Source: Physcomitrium patens (lineage: Eukaryota > Streptophyta > Bryopsida > Funariales > Funariaceae). From it: a stretch of DNA of 64,000 nucleotides. Position 1 is the stretch's first letter, and each line of letters begins with the position of its first letter. The position numbers and the translations under genes are program-made. The stretch covers positions 6,244,144 to 6,308,143 of the forward strand of contig NC_037254.1 of assembly GCF_000002425.4 (NCBI RefSeq), in the 5' to 3' direction. Under the pieces are notes generated by a model. The model was not told where the DNA came from. It made no database searches and was given only the letters and a program-made list of their open reading frames with translations. Below, in pieces: positions 57,781 to 64,000 of the stretch.

Positions 57781-60400
57781 GTATTCATTTTAACTACCCT
57801 AAGAGAGAGCTAGGAGAGATTTGTATATTTTAACCTAAGGTGGGATAAGCAGAACATCAAGTTTTTCTACTGAAATCCAAATTTACAAAGGATTCTTGTT
57901 GCAAGGATTAATTTAATTGTTTTTTTTTTTTTTCTAATATTTTTTGTATTCAACTTGTGATAACTTCTATAAAAATTACAATAAATAGATATACTTTGGA
58001 AAAAATATAAAACAATTGCCAAAATGTATTTGTTGAAAGCACAAAATTATTCATTTTTTATTTTTTCATGTTAAAATCTATTAGCATTTTTAATGAAAAT
58101 ATTCTCAATATGTATTAAATTATATTTTTATCTTTTTACTTCTTTATTTTTTTTTGTAGTTGATAAGATTAAAACCTACCTTAATATTTAATGGCAATGT
58201 CAAATTCAAATAGGAAATTTCTTACTAACATGTATTTATTATAATATTATTTATTCAAAATCATGGCTCAATATATATACATGAGAATGTTAAATCGATC
58301 CAAAATTTTACTAAATCAATCCATCCATCATAACCATCATGAAAAAAAAAAAAAAAAAAAAAAAAAAAATGAAATCTACATTCATTTTTCTACAATTGGA
58401 TATGCAATCAACGAAAACCAATAACATTTATCATGATTACCATTTTTTTTTTTTTTTATCATGATTACAATCATGGTTGCCACTTAATCTATATATTAAA
58501 AATGCTCAATGAAAATAAATAGTGGTTTTCAATAGTTGTATAGATGGATCTTTATTTTCATCAAAAAAGTTTACCTTCTCTAAAGTTTATAGGTTGTTTC
58601 ATAAAATTCATAGGTCATTTTACAAAACATTATATTGCAAAGCGGGAACCTTCATGCATTCATTTGGTCTCTATTTTTATCAAAAAAGTTTAGATTCTAC
58701 AGAAATGAAATGTGGCTCTCATTTATTGCATGTACCTCCCTTTATTTTCATCAAAAAACTCAAGGTTGTCAAGAGTTAACATAATATTTTACCATTGATC
58801 ATAGGAAGTTCACAAGGCGTTTTATGTTGTTAAGAGTGTAAAATTCACTTCTTAACCTAATTACAAGACAACCTCAATTAAAAGTTGTTTGTAATAGGTG
58901 ATGTGAAGTGAAAGTAGTAAGAACAAGAACAAAAGAAGCAAAACACAAAATGAGTGGAACAAGTGCAATTAAGCAATTGTACACTACAAAATTAATCATA
59001 GTCTGTTCATTGAATTTTCACTCAATAAAAAATAAAATTAAAAAAATATATTTTTAGAAATTTGATCTTTTTTATCTTTCTAATGGTATAAAAAAACATA
59101 AAAATCTAAGTTACTATGAGTAGGTTATGAAGGTTTGAAAAATAACAAATAAATAAATGAAAAGTTAAATAAATAATATCTACCTCATGGATAACTTGCT
59201 TAAGAGATCAAGAGTTCAAGCCTCACCAAGGCTAAGAAGTAGTATATATAGGTTGCTAAGAGAGGCTACAAGGCCTTAGTCTTATCTTCCTAACTACCTT
59301 CGAGGTGCTACAACCCATATAGGACTTGTGCACTTTCCTTCTTACAAGGACTACAGTAGTTGCTAGTCCTCCTACTTTCTACTAGTAAAACCAATAATTT
59401 TTTATTTTTGACTTCTCCATTGTCTTTAAAAACATCCAATTAGCCTAAGACCTATGTGTGGCCTTCAAATCTTACTCCTTTTCTTCATAATGGCTTCCAA
59501 AGTGATAAAATTCATTTTTATCAAAGTCTTGAAAATTATTCTAAAAATTCCTAAAAAATTCTAAATAAATTCTAAAAATTCTTGTAATATTTTTATAGTA
59601 TTAAAATTAATTTGAAGCTACACTTTCTAGCCTTGATGATTTTTTATAGAAATAAAATTAATTTAAATATACTATAAATTCTACTTTCTTTATAAATAAC
59701 TAAAAAGACATGAGATTCTTTCTCATCCTTCTTCTAACTACTAACTAATATTTATAGTTTTTTCATAATTAATAAATATAGATAAAAGGTCAATATAGAT
59801 ATTAATCTTAATAACTAATATTCTCTACTCAACAATAAGTAAAAATCCTAAACAAACTACAATAATTACCTCTAAGACTTACTAAGATTCTATTTCTTCT
59901 CCATTAATACTATTTATCTTCATTTAATATTGAATCAAGACTAGACTATCTCAAAAATTCAAGATCCTTCTAATCTATAGCAACATAAAGCCTCATCATA
60001 GAATAAAACTAAACGGAATTAAAGAGATTATGATATGCAATGCAGAACTGAGCCAACACAAACAAAACAAAACAGATCTAAACAAAAAGATGCAGAACCA
60101 AACTTTACTAAGAGGAAGGTCCGAAGCTATAATTTACCAAATATCCTAAAAGGCCTTGGCTAGTCTTATTTATTTCTTGTCCTACAATCCTAAACTTTCT
60201 AGAATGTAAATCCCACCTAGATAACCGCCTTAAACTTCTTTTTCTAGAAGGTTTTATAGTAGGCTCCATTTAAATAACGATCTTAGGCCTTTTTTAGAAA
60301 ATTCTGTGATAGATCCCACCTAATCCATTAATCTAATTTCAATTCTAAAAACTTCTATAGTTCTAATTATTTATATAATTATCTTATCTATACCTTGTTA
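57781..60400. other. AT-rich intergenic DNA
   Basis: Poly-A run at about 58347-58369 and poly-T runs at about 57921-57933 and 58444-58459. A stretch at 58285-58345 resembles the MITE-like end at 52550. The 59180-59330 stretch has a tRNA-like B-box candidate. Shortly before 60400 the sequence runs into a decayed gypsy element. Confidence 0.55.
59190..59330 (+). repeat. Possible tRNA-derived SINE fragment
   Basis: AGAGTTCAAGCCTCACCAAG near 59207-59226 resembles a tRNA B box with T-arm, preceded by ATGGATAACTTGCTTAAGAG, a poor A-box candidate. No poly-A tail or target duplication recognised. Confidence 0.2.
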
Positions 60401-60978
60401 GAATTAATCCCCCTTTACTAGTGTAGAACATCCTTGTTTTTCTCTCAATGGTATCTTCAAATTGTCTCTTGAAAATAGGTGAGGTTTTGTAGAAGTTACC
60501 ATGCTACATTGTGAATGGGATAACCTTTCCAAAGAACTTTGTACTAAAGTTGTGGATGCCTATTGCCACAACAAAGGTAGCAATGCTCCAAAATGTTGTC
60601 CTCTTCATATTCTTATTGGTCATTAACTACAACTAGTGGTGGTGGTAGTTGATATCGATCTCAATAGCCCTTTGGCTTGATATAAAATTCCTATAATTAC
60701 AAAATATAGAAGACTAGATAGACTCGAATATGTGGTAGAAGTTCAAGACGATATGCGACATTAGAAATCTTTGTAGAAATGCAGAAAGGTCCAAGCCACC
60801 GAGGTATTAGTTTGTGGATTTGGATTGATGTAGCAAGTCATAAGTTGGTATTAGAGAGTAATATCTCAGCACCTTCTTAGAAGATCTTATGTTTTTGATG
60901 GTTATCTACATACTACTTTTATCAATTTTGTACAATAAAGAAGTAGTGCCATACTACTTGTAAGGCCGTTGTAAGCCG

Positions 60979-61245
60979 TTATATAAATTCTTTCAATGTT
61001 GGATTATTGGTGTTGATGGGATGATCGAGAGTTGCTAGTATAATGAAATATTGAGCAATATTAAGAAAAAATGGTGAATGATTGGTACTTTCTTGAATAC
61101 TATTGTTGTAAATAAACTCTAAGGCTGTCAAATATTCATCCCAATTATTATGATGAATCACCACAAATACATGCATCATATCTTCCAAGGTTTGATTTAC
61201 ATGCTCTGTTTGTCTATTTGTTTGGAAATAGAGGGCTGTAGACAT
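60979..61245 (-). pseudogene. Integrase C-terminal half of the second gypsy family
   Basis: The open block begins MSTALYFQTNRQTEHVNQTL, matching the A-x-HPQTDGQTERVNQ region of gypsy integrases with the catalytic Glu kept but the preceding HPQTDG changed. It continues into the helix with WDEYLTALEFIYNN. Upstream core sequence (VFHHHGLPTVI) is present but broken by stops. Confidence 0.82.
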
Positions 61246-62178
61246 GGCAAGTCATGTATCTATTAGTTTGAATATAGCTTGTCAAAAACTTCTCTTGAAG
61301 CATGGATCTCAATATAAAATGATGACAGTAGGTAATCCATGGTGATGAAAGACAACATCAAAGAAGACTTGTGTAAACATTAAGACATCAATATCCAATT
61401 GCATTACAACCAAGTAAAGTTTCTTTAAGAATCAATTCACAAAGATGGCAACTATAGTATAATTATGAGGTATTTGCAAAAAATATATAATGAGATCCAT
61501 AGTCACCTGCTTTCAACATGTCATAGGTAGCAAAATAGGCTACAATAAACTAGGAGATGTTGAATTGCATGCTTTGTTATGTTAACATGACTCGCAGGAG
61601 TGTACAAAGACTTGAAGATCACAATCCAAATATGCTCAAAACCATGTCCTTGAGATCCGTTCTAGGATCTTCTCTTGTTTCAAATATCTATATATTGGAA
61701 TGTAATGTCTCTCTTGAAATATGTCCATTTAGAGTTTAACATTGTCACATATATAAATTTACTTCTTAAAATAGAGCAAGCTATCATTAAGAATGTAATT
61801 CTGATATTATATATTACCTATCTTTAACCGATCGCTAATCATTTTAAAATAAGTATTTTGTTGCATAGCTTCTTTTTATTTTGCCTCTTTGATTAGATCT
61901 AAAATGGTATTATTAATGGTAGTGATTTCTGCCTTATTTTTTGATTTGTCCTTCAAGTCTAGTCTCCATGATAAATTATTTGGCATAGTATGTTGTCGTC
62001 CTTACTTGTATTGAAGTTGCATATCAAAAAGGTGCAACTGTTCTTCCTAACGATGATGTTGCAATTTCATATTTTCTAAATGCAAATCGTGTAGCAAGCG
62101 CCAATGGTCAATCTGAACAACCACTAGCTTTTCTAATAGATATTGTCGCTACAACTTTGTCGCATGTACAATTGTTAA

Positions 62179-62448
62179 TTATTCCTGATTACGTGTAGAG
62201 TAATTATGCATTGCCCTTCTAAGCTTGAGTGATTCATACGCTATAGGTTGAAGGTCCCTACTAAAGTCTTGTTGAAGGACCACTCCAATAGCAAAGTCAA
62301 AAGTATCAATGTCAAGTATACAATAGAGATTAAGATCATACGGTTGCAATATTGGAGTTACAATGAGTATCTCCTTCAACTTATCAAAGGCATTTTGCTG
62401 CTCTAGTTTCCATTCAAATGAGGCACTTTTTTTTAATAGATTTATCAA
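62179..62448 (-). pseudogene. RNase H fragment of the second gypsy family
   Basis: Open block with FEWKLEQQNAFDKLKEIL (RT thumb/tether) and LDIDTFDFAIGVVLQQDFS, where functional elements have D-A-S after the first Asp. It ends in a stop soon after LRRAMHNYSTRNQE, before the remaining catalytic residues. Confidence 0.8.
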
Positions 62449-64000
62449 TGACGTAGTAATATGACTAAATTGCTGAATAAAATATTGATAGTATCTAACA
62501 AGGCCTAAAAATAAGCATACTTCACAAGCATCCTTGGAGGTTGGTCAATCATCTACTGCTTTCATCTTATCTTACTCCATATGCATGCTTTTGAAGGATA
62601 CGACATGCCCCAAAAAAGTGACTTCTGACTTCCAAAGTTCACATTTTGATTGCTAGCAGTAGAAGCAACTAATTTGTAGCTGGCGCAACACCTCTTATAG
62701 GCGTTATTCATGCTCTTTAAGAATTTTATTATATATAAAGATATCATCAATAAAGATGACTACATACTTATCTAAAAGGTCTCAAAATAATCTGTTCATA
62801 TGACCTATAAAAGAGACCAGAGTATTGGTGATGCCAAAGAATAAAACCAACTATTCAAAATATCCATAGCACATATAAAATGCCATCTTTTTTATATCCT
62901 CTCTTGTAATAGGTGTTTGTCAATAGTTGCTTCAAAGATCCAATTTACTAAGATGGTCACAACTTAAAATTAGTCAAGAAGATCATCCATGCATGGTAGT
63001 GGATATACATTTTTAACAATGTGCTTATTGAGACTTTGATAGTCAATACAAATATGAAGTCTACTATCTATCTTAAATATAAAGAGTATAGATGCTCCAC
63101 ATGGTGATGTACTTTTTCAAATGAGGCCTTTCTCTAGGAGCTCATCCAATGTCTTCCATAGCTCTTCAAGTTCTTTTGGTGCTATGCAATGAATTAATCG
63201 ACTTACTGATTTGACTCTAAGCAATAGTTCTATTTGAAAGAAGGCACCTTAAACAGGAGATATGCCACGAGATAGGTCGGTTGGAAAGACATCATGATAT
63301 TTATGTATGAATTGCTTTGCTTGTTCTATTCTTTTGGCTATCTTTTCGACCATTGACATAAGATTTGAAACCACCATATATACCAATTGTTCATGCTGTA
63401 GTTGCTTCTTCATAAAGATCGTCACTATAAATAAGTCTTTGATTGCAGATTGTCTTTTTTCTTCACTTGATGTGGAGGTACAAAGAATCACCTTGCGTCT
63501 TCCATCTTTAAAAGAAATAGTCTTTGTTATCTAATTAACTTGCTTATTTTTCATCTTCAGCCATGGAATACCAAAGATAATATCATACATTAGCTTTTTC
63601 ATCCTAAATCACTTTCTTAAGACATAGCTGTCTATCAATCTTAAGGTTTTTTTTTTCACACATCTCACTCAATATGTTTTTTCAATCATCTACAAGGTAT
63701 ATACTTCCTCCTTTAATTTTCTTGGTTTTAATTCTACGTCGATTGACAATTTTAATTGACATGTAATTTTTTGTAGAGCCACAATCTACAAGCATTCGAC
63801 ATGTTGTTCTTTTAATAGTTATATTAGATGTATTAGTCAACTCTTTTTATAGTTGTTTGAGGCTATGCTATTTGTCTTTGAAAATAATAACTACTTTTAA
63901 TATTGCCCTTAGTACCTTTATTAGAGATCTTTGTTTTCTTGCTTTGACTTATTATCAACTTGATGAGTTTTGAGATTGTAAACTCATCTTGTCTTCCTGA

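Larger units (their letters stand above)
60400..64000 (-). mobile_element. Second Ty3/gypsy family, strongly decayed, partial
   Basis: Minus-strand order from the right edge: protease-like stretch (about 63850-63550), protease-RT linker (63491-63249, ending HKYHDVFPTDLSRGISPV), RT (about 63200-62560, with SPCGASILFI and a palm remnant), RNase H (62448-62179), integrase (about 61560-60979, with the FQTNRQTEHVNQTLEDMM block including the catalytic Glu), integrase tail to about 60400. Every domain is cut by stops and frameshifts. Its sequence differs clearly from copies A and B. No LTR could be identified in the window; the gag end lies beyond 64000. Confidence 0.85.

Noticed and set aside
1..64000. 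tRNA or rRNA genes
   Set aside because: Looked for T-arm/B-box motifs and conserved rRNA blocks; only the weak SINE-like stretch near 59.2 kb was seen.

Overview
The window looks like nuclear DNA of a land plant, most plausibly a moss. Evidence: genes with GT-AG introns and long UTRs; a phytochrome-interacting-factor (PIF) type bHLH gene and a plant A-type cyclin; a plant-specific DUF3511 gene; Ty3/gypsy chromoviruses; and very AT-rich, (TA)n-rich DNA between islands of higher GC. The species call is inference.

Layout. 1-3855: 5' portion of a decayed minus-strand Ty3/gypsy element (copy A), inserted against an older relic LTR (3856-4099). 5.0-12.3 kb: plus-strand PIF-like bHLH gene (coding exons between 7855 and 10906) with its flanks. 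12.37-15.93 kb: a decayed, intron-bearing relic of glutamine-dependent NAD+ synthetase on the plus strand, broken by frameshifts and stops. 16-17.6 kb: unassigned moderate-GC DNA. 17.65-22.6 kb: mostly AT-rich DNA. 22.6-27.9 kb: plus-strand A-type cyclin gene (seven coding exons, 24282-26476). 28-34 kb: AT-rich DNA with a TIR element (about 32.06-33.77 kb). 34.0-37.44 kb: a gene-like GC island of unknown content. 39221-47592: a full-length minus-strand Ty3/gypsy chromovirus (copy B) with two LTRs and a 5-bp target-site duplication (ATAGA). Copy B is itself interrupted by a plus-strand gag-only element (40863-42801; target-site duplication GTAGC). 49277-52538: a decayed MULE-like DNA transposon with about 55-bp TIRs, followed by a small MITE-like element. 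52.8-57.7 kb: GC island with a minus-strand DUF3511 gene (56277-56519). 57.8-60.4 kb: AT-rich DNA. 60.4-64 kb: a different, strongly decayed minus-strand gypsy element.

Most unusual signals. (1) The U3 of the nested retroelement is built from perfect four-pentamer heat-shock-element modules; in the 3' LTR three of these form a 21-bp tandem array. (2) The LTRs of copies A and B and of the nested element share a 30-nt hairpin (13-bp stem, 4-nt loop) at the same place just after the TATA box, with paired compensatory differences. (3) The NAD+ synthetase relic directly follows the PIF gene. (4) Copy B has lost key residues of gag, protease, reverse transcriptase and integrase, mostly by G-to-A changes on the coding strand.

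The two well-supported genes are independent nuclear genes (light-signalling transcription factor, cell-cycle regulator); nothing here suggests that they work together. All calls come from reading the sequence; no database search was run.
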